In this document: positions 53,101 through 61,156 of the stretch, piece by piece
Layout of the letters: each line of letters opens with the position of its first letter
How positions within the stretch are numbered: position 1 is the first letter of the stretch
DNA from: Palsa-360 sp963719875
GTDB taxonomy: Bacteria > Acidobacteriota > Terriglobia > Acidiferrales > UBA7541
Direction: 5' to 3'
Assembly (NCBI GenBank): GCA_963719875.1
Contig: CAVRDJ010000002.1
Coordinates: 186,001 to 250,000 of the forward strand
Length of the DNA: 64,000 bases
The notes under the pieces: model-generated
Told to the model about the DNA's origin: nothing
Seen by the model: the letters and a program-made list of their open reading frames with translations, nothing else
Database searches by the model: none
Made by a program: the position numbers and the translations under genes

Positions 53101-53420
53101 AGTGGTTTAATCCGCAGGCTTTCATGGTCCCTGCCCAGGGAACATTCGGAAACGTCGGAAGGAATGTGCTCACAGGCCCCGGCCTCGCCACCTGGGATTT
53201 TTCCGTTCTGAAGGATACGCATCTCTTCGAAAGATTTAACCTTCAGTTCCGAGCGGAAATTTTCAACCTCTTGGACCGGACGAATCTCAATACTCCCAAT
53301 TTGATTGTATTCACTTCCGCAGCGGCAACGCCGGCTCAAGCGTCGCCCGTCGCCGGAACTTTTACGCAGACATCCACAACTGCAAGGCAGGTGCAATTCA
53401 GCCTGAAACTGCTTTGGTAA
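50106..53420 (+). CDS. TonB-dependent receptor with carboxypeptidase-regulatory domain
   Basis: This 1104-residue outer-membrane protein has a signal peptide ending near AASAQ (residue 38). Next comes a CarboxypepD_reg domain (ISGRVTDPAGATVGGAAVMA...YEVHVTKQGF), then a plug domain (DLPLNGRSYDELMTLNPGV to AQVTIITQSGTNQWHGSIFE). The rest is a beta-barrel of the Oar-like type with the usual C-terminal aromatic ending (QVQFSLKLLW). The family typically imports large substrates or adheres; this subtype is very abundant in acidobacteria. GGGGGGAAG precedes the ATG. Partner genes are not adjacent. The barrel contains NYEGFRQSLHQT, a conserved acidobacterial motif. Confidence 0.94.
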   Translation: MRRRDRPIACDSLCGFIFALAGGVLAAFLFCAPAASAQVSASISGRVTDPAGATVGGAAVMAKNVETGETRSTVTDETGHYWVPSLAVGEYEVHVTKQGFQEQVRGGIHLVVGQEAGVDMALKLGQVTGQFKVTADAPVVSVTAADISGVVGEQQVKDLPLNGRSYDELMTLNPGVVLFTSEKTGGIGVSNSTAANMFSVAGNRPQQNLFLLNGIEFTGAAENNMQPGGVSGQMLGVDAVREFNLLSDTYGAEYGKHPGAQVTIITQSGTNQWHGSIFEYLRNNVLDAPNFFDQGSAPPFRRNQFGGSMGGPVQKDKTFAFANYEGFRQSLHQTSVAFVPDASVRNCIGVSGCTVFTSGGLTKPVIVGSNCPATQPQNTNCLNEIYSLLNLWPVANGPDVLNADGSPSGIAKNSANPLQTIREDFGTARVDHIFSAKDSLGVVYTVDDSADQTATAINPFMADTTSLREQVASIEETHVFSPSWLNTARIGFSRADYFFTGEPTPGTPAASVSGFLPGLQVGAVVVGGSAASNPAAQIALAGSNNGSNLNLHRNLFTYEDQVAWTKGRHQVKFGAWFQRFQSNENIALSQYGQATFPSLSTFLGGSFGTGSLLIDPASTPLSWRSLFSAFFVEDVFRVSPTFTLSLGFREEFSTGWNEAYGRASNYNFTNGVINTQPTIGNSVFTKNNATVLPQPRIGFAWSPFGSKTVVRAGFGIYNDLQDALGYRTDQNAPFNPTYSIPNLTLDKLPLSLPIVPVSAGTASPAGAKLVPGGVQPDLKTPTVLSYSLKIEQEITPNTSLSVGYVGSRGTHELVSIDVNIPPTVTCPAKCANANPNLANTYSWFSAGESLYNAMTVDVKHRFSKGLTFRGAYTWSKALDDGDSLNATAAANAPALVADPANIHADWGPATYDVRNIGAMNVSYDLPIGNGRQLLNGLSGWGNSLVGGWTVNSIVTIQSGFPFTPQLSFNPSNDNDSRNPVRPSWNPAFTGPVILGGTTQWFNPQAFMVPAQGTFGNVGRNVLTGPGLATWDFSVLKDTHLFERFNLQFRAEIFNLLDRTNLNTPNLIVFTSAAATPAQASPVAGTFTQTSTTARQVQFSLKLLW

Positions 53421-53595
53421 GGGTTCTCGAGGGGGCGGCCCACGCTTCGGACGGTCTGCCGCCACTTGAGATAAAAGCGGAGCTTCCACCCGCCCGGGAG
53501 CTCCGTTCTACTCTTCTTCGTTTGACTTCTTGTAACATCAGTACGGAATAGACATCCAACAAATAAAGTGCAACAGTGCAAGAAGAAGCTTTCAA

Positions 53596-53667
53596 GTAGC
53601 GCGGGCTTCAGCCTGCGGGGGTTCCTCCATGCAAGGACCAAAACCCGCAGGCTGAAGCCCGCGCTAC
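53596..53667. repeat. GTAGC nested palindrome, family A
   Basis: GTAGCGCGGGCTTCAGCCTG with right arm CAGGCTGAAGCCCGCGCTAC. The third base pair of the inner stem is G-C where other copies have A-T, a paired change. It lies between the TonB-dependent receptor stop and the convergent ABC permease stop. Confidence 0.9.
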
Positions 53668-53680
53668 CAAAACCCGAAAA

Positions 53681-54502
53681 TCAAGTAACGATCGTTGGAT
53701 AGAGCTTCGTCGCGACGGCCACCAGCACGGCAAACGCAATGAATTGCATCAGGAAATCTTTGCCCAGGCCGAAGGAAGTGCTGCTCCCCGTGATCATCAA
53801 GCATCGGAGAGCATCCACTTGATAGGTAAGCGGATTCGCTTTGGACACCACGCGCAGCCACGACGGCATCAGGCTCAGCGGGTAGATGGCGTTGCTCGCG
53901 AAAAATAGCGGCATGGTAAGAACCTGGCCAATCCCCATGAAGCGTTCGCGCGATTTCACAAGGCACGCGACGATCAGCGAGAACGTCGAGAAAATCGCCG
54001 AGCCAAGCATCACGGCCAGCACAACCCCCGCAAGCGCAAAAATTCCGAACCGAAGCTGAATGTGCAGCAGATAAGACAAAAGATACACAAATACCATCTG
54101 GCTCAGGCTGCGAACGGTCGAGGATATGGCTCTTCCCAGGACTAGCGTGCTGCGCGGCGCCGGACTCACCAAAAATTTCTGCACGATGCCCAAGTCCCGC
54201 TCCCAAATCAGCGAGATGCCGTAAAAGATCGAGCTGAACAGGACGCTTTGCGCGAGGATGCCGGGCGCCATGAAATCCAGATAGCTGATGCCGCCCGTAG
54301 GGATTGCGCGCGTGCGGTTGAACACCTGGCCGAAGATCAACAGCCACAGAACCGGCTGAACCAAGCGCGTAAAAAGCTCGAAGGGATCGTGAATGAGTTT
54401 GCGAACGTCGGCTTCGGCAACGGCCAGAGTTTGGCGCAGGTAATTCGCGCCGGGGAAGGGCTCAACCCAGGCGTTGGGATGTGATTCGTGTGCGAGCGGC
54501 AT
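53681..54502 (-). CDS. ABC-2 type transporter permease
   Basis: This 273-residue inner-membrane protein has about six helices and the ABC-2 core: KLIHDPFELFTRLVQPVLWL at the start, ERDLGIVQKFLVSPAPRSTL in the middle, and MPLFFASNAIYPLSLMPSWL near the C-terminus. These are typical of DrrB/NodJ-like exporters. Its start overlaps the ATPase stop by 41 nt, so translation is coupled. Together with the ATPase it would export a drug or lipid-like molecule; direction and cargo are inferred from the family. Confidence 0.92.
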   Translation of the reverse strand: MPLAHESHPNAWVEPFPGANYLRQTLAVAEADVRKLIHDPFELFTRLVQPVLWLLIFGQVFNRTRAIPTGGISYLDFMAPGILAQSVLFSSIFYGISLIWERDLGIVQKFLVSPAPRSTLVLGRAISSTVRSLSQMVFVYLLSYLLHIQLRFGIFALAGVVLAVMLGSAIFSTFSLIVACLVKSRERFMGIGQVLTMPLFFASNAIYPLSLMPSWLRVVSKANPLTYQVDALRCLMITGSSTSFGLGKDFLMQFIAFAVLVAVATKLYPTIVT

Positions 54503-55274
54503 CTCTCAGTTCGCCTCCCTCCGAAATTGTGGCTCCCGTGAAATAGATGAATACATCGTCGAGCGAGGCCTCCGCGCCGACTTGGGCCTTGAGCGCCGCC
54601 GGCGTATCCATGGCAGCGAGCACGCCGCGATGCATGACGGCCACGATGTCGCACAATTGGTCCGCCTCTTCCATATCGTGCGTGGTCATCAGGATAGTCG
54701 TGCCGAATTCGCGGCGCAGTTCGCGGATTCTCTCCCACACGGCTCGTTTTGCGGAGGGATCGAGTCCGACGGATGGCTCATCCATGAATAAAACGCTGGG
54801 CCGGTGCAACATGGATTGCGCGATTTCCAGGCGTCGAATCATGCCGCCGGAATATTGGCGCACGAGTTTGCCGCCAACCTGCGCGAGTTCCATGAATTCC
54901 AGGGCTTGCGGAATACGGCGTGACCGTTCCGCCCGCGGCATCCCGTAGAGCTTCGCGGAAATCAACAGGTTTTCGTATCCAGTCAGATCGCCGTCCGCAG
55001 AGAGCATTTGCGAGACGTATCCGATCTTCTTTCGCACCGACTCAGGGTGTTTTTTCAAATCAAAGCCGGCGATTCTTGCCGTGCCTCCCGTGGGAGGCAC
55101 GAGCGTCGTCAGCATTTTAATGAGCGTGCTCTTCCCCGCGCCGTTTGGCCCCAGCAATCCGAAGGTCGCGCCCGAGGCGACAGAAAATGTCAGATGGTCG
55201 ACCGCAACAAGCGTGCCGTACCGCCGAGTCAGGGAAAGAACCTCAATGACCTTCGTTCCGGGGGTGTTTTCCAT
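54462..55274 (-). CDS. ABC transporter ATP-binding protein, DrrA/NodI-like
   Basis: This 270-residue ATPase has Walker A GPNGAGKS (42-49), signature YSGGM (141-145), Walker B VLFMDEP (161-167) and H-loop TTHDMEEADQL. The YSGGM and C-terminal ASLDDVFIYFTG segments are typical of DrrA-like daunorubicin-type exporters. The ATG at 55274 has GAGGTAA upstream; the frame extends to a TTG at 55280. It is the first gene of the two-gene exporter and is divergent from the M16 peptidase pair. Confidence 0.93.
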   Translation of the reverse strand: MENTPGTKVIEVLSLTRRYGTLVAVDHLTFSVASGATFGLLGPNGAGKSTLIKMLTTLVPPTGGTARIAGFDLKKHPESVRKKIGYVSQMLSADGDLTGYENLLISAKLYGMPRAERSRRIPQALEFMELAQVGGKLVRQYSGGMIRRLEIAQSMLHRPSVLFMDEPSVGLDPSAKRAVWERIRELRREFGTTILMTTHDMEEADQLCDIVAVMHRGVLAAMDTPAALKAQVGAEASLDDVFIYFTGATISEGGELRDAARTRITSQRLG

Positions 55275-55426
55275 GGACAATAGAGTTTACCTCGGAGCAG
55301 CATTGGATGCGATATTGGGCTTCAGCGGCGTTCTTTGTCACGCAAGTGGAAACTATTGCTGTCGAAGGGCGTCTATTGAAAGTAGGATAGAGTATCTTTC
55401 AGAATTACGATTGGCCGGAGCACAAC

Positions 55427-56803
55427 ATGAATCGTTTCAGAATCCTCTCGACTGGTGGGATTGCTCTGACGCTGGGAATCGCGGCCATCGCGATCGGAGT
55501 CGCGCCTCGAAGCACCCCAGCTCAGGAAGTCAAGATTCCTATCGAAGAATCCACGCTGAAAAACGGTTTGCGCGTCGTGCTCTCGGAAGATCATGCCGCG
55601 CCAACGGTATCGCTCTGCGTCACCTATGACGTCGGATCGCGAAACGAGCAGGCCGGCCACACGGGATTTGCGCACCTCTTCGAACACATGATGTTCCAGG
55701 GCTCGCAAAACGTGGGCAAAGGCGAACACCTGATCCTCGTCCGCGTGAACGGCGGCGACGTGAACGGCACCACCAGCGATGACTCGACGAATTATTACGA
55801 GCGCGTGCCTGCCAATCAACTCGACATGGCGCTGTTCCTCGAATCCGACCGCATGCGGGCTTTGCGAATCAACCAGGCAAATCTCGACAACCAGCGCAGC
55901 ACGGTGCAGGAAGAGCGGCGCCTGCGTATGGATAACAAGCCGTATGGAAAGACGAACGAAATTCTCGAGGATCTGGCCTACGACAATTTTGCGTATAAGC
56001 ACTCCACGATGGGTTCGATGGCCGATCTGAACGCCGCGAGTCTCGGCGACGTGGCGCAATTTTTCGAGATTTACTATGCCCCGAACAATGCTGTCCTAGC
56101 GCTGGTCGGCGATTTCAAATCCGCGGAAGCCCTCGCCAAAATCGAAAAATACTTTGAAGACATTCCGCGGCAGCCCGCTCCTCCCGCCGTGGACATGGCC
56201 GAACCCGCGCAGACCGCCGAGCGCAGAACCGTGGTCGAAGATTCTTTCGCCAAATTGCCGCGACTGGACATCGTCTACAAGACGGTTCCGGCGAATACGC
56301 CGGATTTCTATGCGCTGGATATGCTTGGCGATATTTTGTTTAGCGGGCCGTCCTCGCGGCTATATCAAAAACTGGTGAAAGAAAAGGAAGTCGCTCTGCA
56401 AGTGGCAGGGGGAGTCGATTTCCGGCGCGGGCCGGCTCTTTTTCAGGCTTTCGCTTTGCTCAAACCGGGAATGAACGCGACCGAAGTCGAGAAGCTGATT
56501 TATGAGGAGTTCGAGCGCGTCAAGACGGACGGCGTCACCGCCGCGGAAATGCAGAAGGTCCTCATTCAGGACCGCCTGCAACAGGCGGAGTCCATGACGA
56601 GCACGATGAGTCGCGCGCGAACGCTGGGCCAATATGCCGTGTACTTCCAAGATCCGAATCTGATTAACACCATCCTCGCAAAATACAGCGAAATTACCCC
56701 CGCTGACATTCAGCGCGTGGCACGGCAGTATCTGGGCGCAACGCAGCGCACTGTCGTTTGGACAAATCCAAAAGCGCAGGCGCAGGCCGGCCCCGTCCGC
56801 TAG
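55427..56803 (+). CDS. M16 family zinc peptidase, catalytic subunit
   Basis: This 458-residue protein has a signal peptide (MNRFRILSTGGIALTLGIAA). The inverted zinc motif is HLFEH (H83, E86, H87), with a third acidic ligand at E162/E163 in VQEERRL. Length and the C-terminal M16C domain fit one half of a bacterial M16 heterodimer. The next gene encodes a homologue without the zinc motif, as in mitochondrial-processing-peptidase-like pairs. It acts in the periplasm on peptides or unfolded segments. The ATG follows CCGGAGC. Substrate unknown. Confidence 0.93.
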   Translation: MNRFRILSTGGIALTLGIAAIAIGVAPRSTPAQEVKIPIEESTLKNGLRVVLSEDHAAPTVSLCVTYDVGSRNEQAGHTGFAHLFEHMMFQGSQNVGKGEHLILVRVNGGDVNGTTSDDSTNYYERVPANQLDMALFLESDRMRALRINQANLDNQRSTVQEERRLRMDNKPYGKTNEILEDLAYDNFAYKHSTMGSMADLNAASLGDVAQFFEIYYAPNNAVLALVGDFKSAEALAKIEKYFEDIPRQPAPPAVDMAEPAQTAERRTVVEDSFAKLPRLDIVYKTVPANTPDFYALDMLGDILFSGPSSRLYQKLVKEKEVALQVAGGVDFRRGPALFQAFALLKPGMNATEVEKLIYEEFERVKTDGVTAAEMQKVLIQDRLQQAESMTSTMSRARTLGQYAVYFQDPNLINTILAKYSEITPADIQRVARQYLGATQRTVVWTNPKAQAQAGPVR

Positions 56804-56845
56804 GGGCGAAGAAAAATTCGCCCGGCTAGGGCCAAGAGGAAATCG

Positions 56846-58375
56846 ATGAGACGCAACGTGAGAATAAGGTTTTCGATGCCGACAGCGGCGGCCGTGATCT
56901 TGGCTGCCGCTTTGGCGGCGACCGGATGGAGCCAGGGTGAATCCGCTCAGGACAAATCCATCCCCACAAGCAAAGTTGAACGGCTGAATCGCGCACCAGT
57001 GTCGAAAGAAGTCTTGAAGGTAAAGCTGCCGCGGCCGATCGAAACCACTCTTCCGAACGGCATCAACCTGATGATTCTTGAGGACCACCGTTTTCCGCTG
57101 GTCACCGTGCAATTCGACATCAATGGCGCAGGTCCGATGTATGAACCGGCCAGCCGGCCCGGCCTGGCTGGGGCGACCGCGCGTCTGCTGACCGAAGGAA
57201 CAAAAACACGCACGAGCCAGCAAATTGCCGAGCAAATCGATTCCCTGGGCGCGTCCCTTTCGGCGTCCGCGGGATTCGGCTCCGGCTCGACCGTCGTAGG
57301 CGCTTCGGGATTGTCGGATAAATTCGAACAATGGTTCGCTCTGACAGCGGACGTTCTCCTCCATCCCAGTTTCCCCGCCGATGAACTGGCGCAATACAAG
57401 GAGCGCGCCAAATCCGCGCTCTTGCAGCAGCGCTCGGATCCGGGATTCTTGGCGAATCAAACCATGAGCCGCGCGCTGTACGGGACGTATCCGGCGGCGG
57501 TCGTTTCGGCCACGCCGGAGTCTCTCAATTCCCTGACCCCGGCGATGCTCGCGGATTGGCACGGCAAGCATTACGCGCCGCAAAACACCATCCTGGCCAT
57601 CTCGGGCGATGTTCACGCGGAGACACTCATTCCAAAGCTGCGCCAATGGCTGGCGCAGTGGAAACGGTCGAAGGTGCCTGTAAATTTCCCTCCGGGTCCA
57701 CCTCCCGCGAACAAGGAAAAGATTTTCCTCATCGACCGTCCGGGATCGGTACAAACCACGCTGCTCATGGGGAACCTGGCAATCCAGCGGGCCAATCCGG
57801 ATTATCCGGCGCTGGTTGTTTTGAATGAAGTTCTGGGCGCGGGATCGGCGAGCCGCTTGTTTTTGAATCTGCGCGAAGAAAAAGGCTACACCTACGGCGT
57901 GTACAGCAATTTGATCGCGCGAAAGTATGCCGGACCCTGGACGGCGGGCGGCGACTTGCGCACCGAGGTGACCGACGGGGCCATGACGGAATTTCTGCGC
58001 GAACTCAACCGCATCCGCGACCAGAAGGTGCCCGACGATGAACTCGACGCGGCTCGTCGTTCAGTCGTCGCGCGTTTTGCGCTTTCCCTCGAATCGCCGC
58101 AGCAGCTGATCGGCTACGCCATCACGCGGAAGACGTACAACTTCCCCGCCGATTATTGGGACAAATATCCCGCCCAAATCGTGGCCATCCAGGCGGACGA
58201 CGTCCAGCGCGTCGCCAGAAAATATATCGATCCGGCGACGATGCAGGTGGTGGCCGTCGGAGACGCCGGGAAGATCAAAACAGTTCTCGAGAAATATGGC
58301 CCCGTTGAGATCGTGGATGCGTCCGGCAAGACCGCGCCGGAAACAAGCAAATCAAAAGTTGCGGGCGTGCGGTGA
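56846..58375 (+). CDS. M16 family peptidase-like protein, non-catalytic partner
   Basis: This 509-residue protein is homologous to the preceding M16 peptidase, but the zinc motif region reads GLAGATARLLTEG instead of HxxEH. It keeps the R/Y pair in REEKGYTYGVYS of the second M16 domain, which binds substrate in the catalytic partner's cavity. A signal peptide (MPTAAAVILAAALAATGWSQ) directs it to the periplasm. It lies 42 bp after the catalytic gene with no terminator, so the two likely form a heterodimer, each supplying half of the site. Confidence 0.92.
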   Translation: MRRNVRIRFSMPTAAAVILAAALAATGWSQGESAQDKSIPTSKVERLNRAPVSKEVLKVKLPRPIETTLPNGINLMILEDHRFPLVTVQFDINGAGPMYEPASRPGLAGATARLLTEGTKTRTSQQIAEQIDSLGASLSASAGFGSGSTVVGASGLSDKFEQWFALTADVLLHPSFPADELAQYKERAKSALLQQRSDPGFLANQTMSRALYGTYPAAVVSATPESLNSLTPAMLADWHGKHYAPQNTILAISGDVHAETLIPKLRQWLAQWKRSKVPVNFPPGPPPANKEKIFLIDRPGSVQTTLLMGNLAIQRANPDYPALVVLNEVLGAGSASRLFLNLREEKGYTYGVYSNLIARKYAGPWTAGGDLRTEVTDGAMTEFLRELNRIRDQKVPDDELDAARRSVVARFALSLESPQQLIGYAITRKTYNFPADYWDKYPAQIVAIQADDVQRVARKYIDPATMQVVAVGDAGKIKTVLEKYGPVEIVDASGKTAPETSKSKVAGVR

Positions 58376-58430
58376 CCCGGGAGGTCGGGACTTCAGAGTC
58401 TGTGTGTGAACTCAAAATTGGCACGTCCTT

Positions 58431-58495
58431 GTAGCGCCCGCCTTCAGGCGGGCACTTTAGAATCAAGCAGATGCCCGCCTGAAGGCGGGCGCTAC
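58431..58495. repeat. GTAGC nested palindrome, family A, GC variant
   Basis: GTAGCGCCCGCCTTCAGGCG faces CGCCTGAAGGCGGGCGCTAC. The inner stem GCCCGCC-TTCA-GGCGGGC differs in sequence from other family A copies but keeps the same fold and outer GTAGC/GCTAC. It lies between the M16 pair and lgt, whose stops converge. Confidence 0.9.
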
Positions 58496-58550
58496 ATTAC
58501 CAAAACCGAGTTCTCACTCAGACTCTGAAGGTCGTCATCAAAAATCAACC

Positions 58551-59315
58551 TCATCCGGCCGGGACAGGCTTCGTCTTGCGGGCATAGACAAAGAGTGCCA
58601 CGCCGGCGATCACTGAAACCACGCTCGCCGCCTGCGCGTTCGTAAGTCCGTAGAACGAGCGCGGATTGATCCGAATGATCTCGACAAGAAACCGCGCGAT
58701 CCCTGTGAGCACAAGATACGCCGCAAAAAGGATTCCGTTCGGGGCATGTGTTTTCAAGCCGCGCGCGCCAAGCCGCCAAAGTATCCAGGCAATCAGTACG
58801 GCTCCCAGAAATTCATAGATCGGTGTGGGATGAACCCGCTGCGTCGTCGGCACGATGCCATTCGGGAAACTCATTCCCCAGGGCAGCGTTGTGGGAATGC
58901 CGTAATCGCCGTCGCCGGAAATGAGGCAGCCGATGCGTCCGATGCCGTAACCCAGCGCCGCCGCGGGGGAAGCTGCGTCGAGCATCAGCAGCGGCGACAT
59001 CCGGAAGCGCTTCGCCAAGAGCACAAGGGCGAGGAATCCGCCGAGGATTGCGCCGACGAACGCAAAACCCATGGTGCTGAAAAGCTGCGGCCACGGATCG
59101 GCAAAAAATTCGGCGGGTGTTTCCAGCAAGTGGTAAAGCCGCGAACCGGCGAGTCCTGCAAGGCCCGTAATGCCAATGATCGCTTCGGCGTCGGCGGAAA
59201 CTCCGCGGCGAGCAAAATCGGCACGCAGAATAAAGAAAGCGCAAATCAGGCCGGTCGCTACCATCAGGCCGTACGAGCCCAGGGTCAAAGGGCCAATGTG
59301 AATGAAGGGATACAA
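58551..59315 (-). CDS. lgt: Prolipoprotein diacylglyceryl transferase
   Basis: This 254-residue inner-membrane enzyme transfers diacylglycerol from phosphatidylglycerol to the lipobox cysteine of prolipoproteins. It has seven transmembrane helices. FIHIGPLTLGSYGLMVATGL opens the protein, and the Lgt signature reads GRIGCLISGDGDYG. Also present are HPTPIYEFLGA and RFLVEIIRINPR. I chose TTG at 59315, preceded by GGGAG and giving the expected MYPFIHIGP start. An ATG at 59384 would begin inside the neighbouring palindromic repeat and adds 23 unrelated residues. Confidence 0.92.
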   Translation of the reverse strand: MYPFIHIGPLTLGSYGLMVATGLICAFFILRADFARRGVSADAEAIIGITGLAGLAGSRLYHLLETPAEFFADPWPQLFSTMGFAFVGAILGGFLALVLLAKRFRMSPLLMLDAASPAAALGYGIGRIGCLISGDGDYGIPTTLPWGMSFPNGIVPTTQRVHPTPIYEFLGAVLIAWILWRLGARGLKTHAPNGILFAAYLVLTGIARFLVEIIRINPRSFYGLTNAQAASVVSVIAGVALFVYARKTKPVPAG

Positions 59316-59377
59316 CGCAACTCCCGTCCTCGCGCGGATTTTTTGGGCCTGCGAACTGCGACAGTATACCCGAATTA

Positions 59378-59449
59378 GTAGCACAGACTTCAGTCTGTGG
59401 GGGTTGGTCCTTGCAAGGTCTAAAATCCACAGACTGAAGTCTGTGCTAC
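59378..59449. repeat. GTAGC nested palindrome, family A, AT-rich arm variant
   Basis: GTAGCACAGACTTCAGTCTG faces CAGACTGAAGTCTGTGCTAC. Relative to the 27364 copy, both members of two pairs changed (GGC/GCC to GAC/GTC and GCG/CGC to GCA/TGC), so pairing is kept. The centre TCCTTGCAAGGT is a further hairpin. It lies between the MFS stop and the lgt start. Confidence 0.9.
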
Positions 59450-59456
59450 TAAGTTC

Positions 59457-61046
59457 CTAGTGAATTACGGCCTGATCGCCGACCGCGGGCCGGTTTCTCC
59501 TCATAATGAGGAGAAACGGAACGAGGCAAAGAATAATGACAGCCAGAATGGAAATCACTTGGACGTAGGCAAGTGTCGTGGCCTGCCTGTCAATCATGAA
59601 CGATACGAGTCCGTGGGCCTGCCGAGTGGCCTCGACGCTGCCGACACCTTTCCCTTTGAAAGTCTGTGCCAGCCCAGCCATGAGGTTCTCGTACGGCGGC
59701 GTTCCGGGCGTTGCTCGCGCGACCATCGAATAGCGGCGCCGCTGGGCGACGCGCGCAATCGAGGTCGAGATCAGCGCGATTCCGATGCTTCCGCCGACGT
59801 TGCGCATGAAACTGTTCATAGAAGAAATCTGGTTGTTCTTCTCGCGAGGGATGCCCACGTACGCCAGAACATTCTGCGGGACGAAGACGAACGCCAGCCC
59901 AAACATCTGTAATGTGCGCATCAAAAACGCCGCCCGGAAATCCATGGTGAGGCTGAACAAGGTCGACATGTAATACATCGCCGCGGAAATCGATACAAAA
60001 CCGAAGGCCATCATTTTGCGCGGGTCGACTCGCGAGACCATCGTCCCCACGAACGGCAACACCATAATCATTATGAAACCGCCGCCGGCCAGCGCCTCCC
60101 CGGCTACCACCGCCGGATATCCCAATTGCACCTGCAGAAATTGCGGAATCATGAATGTCGTGCCGTATAACACGATCCCCACTGTAAAACTGAAAAACAT
60201 CGCGGTCGCGAAATTACGCCTCTGAAACAGGCGTATGTCCACAACGGGATTCGGATGATGCCACTCCCAGACAATCCAGACCAGGAACGCGTAAGCCGCA
60301 AGGATCACCAGCGAGGTAATCCAGCGCGAGGAGAACCAGTCGGACTCCTGCCCCTTGTCGAGCGCGATCTGCAGACTGGCGATGGCCAGGGTAATGAGTC
60401 CGAGGCCAACGTAATCAGCGCGAATGCCCCTTCTTCTCTCCTGCTCCCGCTTTAAAAACGGCGGGTCTTCGACCAGGCGGTTGGTCAAGAAGAGCGACAG
60501 CAATCCGATCGGAACGTTTATGTAGAAAATCCAACGCCAATTGTAGTTGTCCGTGATATAGCCCCCGAGCGTCGGGCCGATTGCCGGCGCGAGCACGACG
60601 GCCATCGCATACACGGCGAACGCCATGCCGCGCTTGGCTGCGGGAAAGGTATCGGCCAGGATGGCCTGCTCGCTGGGCTGCAGCCCTCCTCCGCCAACTC
60701 CCTGCAAGATTCGAAAGAAGATCAACATCCCCAGGCTCGGTGCCAGTCCGCAAAGGAAACTGCTGACCGTAAACAGCGCGACGCACGACATGTAGAAGCG
60801 TTTCCGGCCAATAATTGTGGAGAGCCAGGCGCTAATTGGCAGAATGATTGCGTTCGAAACCAGGTAGCTCGTCAGGACCCAGGCGGACTCGACCTGGCTG
60901 GCGGAGAGGTTGCCAGCAATGTGAGGCAGGGACACATTCGCGATGGAGGTATCGAGCACCTCCATGAATGTGGCCAACGTGACCGTCAGAGCAATCAGCC
61001 AGGGGTTATACCTCGGTTTCCAAGGAGCTTCTAGTGTGTCCGTCAC
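59457..61046 (-). CDS. MFS multidrug transporter, DHA2 (EmrB/QacA) family
   Basis: This 529-residue inner-membrane drug:proton antiporter has 14 predicted helices. FMEVLDTSIANVSLPHIAGN in helix 1 and GRKRFYMSCVALFTVSSFLC match DHA2 motifs D1/A, and RILQGVGGGGLQPSEQAILA is motif B. It follows HlyD and TolC genes on the same strand, the EmrAB-TolC arrangement. A family A repeat lies in the 106-bp gap before it, which may lower its expression relative to the upstream genes. Confidence 0.94.
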   Translation of the reverse strand: MTDTLEAPWKPRYNPWLIALTVTLATFMEVLDTSIANVSLPHIAGNLSASQVESAWVLTSYLVSNAIILPISAWLSTIIGRKRFYMSCVALFTVSSFLCGLAPSLGMLIFFRILQGVGGGGLQPSEQAILADTFPAAKRGMAFAVYAMAVVLAPAIGPTLGGYITDNYNWRWIFYINVPIGLLSLFLTNRLVEDPPFLKREQERRRGIRADYVGLGLITLAIASLQIALDKGQESDWFSSRWITSLVILAAYAFLVWIVWEWHHPNPVVDIRLFQRRNFATAMFFSFTVGIVLYGTTFMIPQFLQVQLGYPAVVAGEALAGGGFIMIMVLPFVGTMVSRVDPRKMMAFGFVSISAAMYYMSTLFSLTMDFRAAFLMRTLQMFGLAFVFVPQNVLAYVGIPREKNNQISSMNSFMRNVGGSIGIALISTSIARVAQRRRYSMVARATPGTPPYENLMAGLAQTFKGKGVGSVEATRQAHGLVSFMIDRQATTLAYVQVISILAVIILCLVPFLLIMRRNRPAVGDQAVIH

Positions 61047-61058
61047 GCTTTGCTTCCT

Positions 61059-61156
61059 GTAGCACAGACTTCAGTCTGTGGGGGTTCGTTCGTGAGCCCG
61101 GGTTGTGCGCGCAAGCCAAGATCAAGCGGAAATCCACAGACTGAAGTCTTGGCTAC
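61059..61156. repeat. GTAGC nested palindrome, family A, long-loop copy
   Basis: GTAGCACAGACTTCAGTCTG at the left, and CCACAGACTGAAGTCTTGGC TAC at the right with one outer mismatch. The loop is ~50 bp, longer than in other copies. The right arm overlaps the end of the HlyD gene, and its TAG provides that gene's stop codon. Confidence 0.85.
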
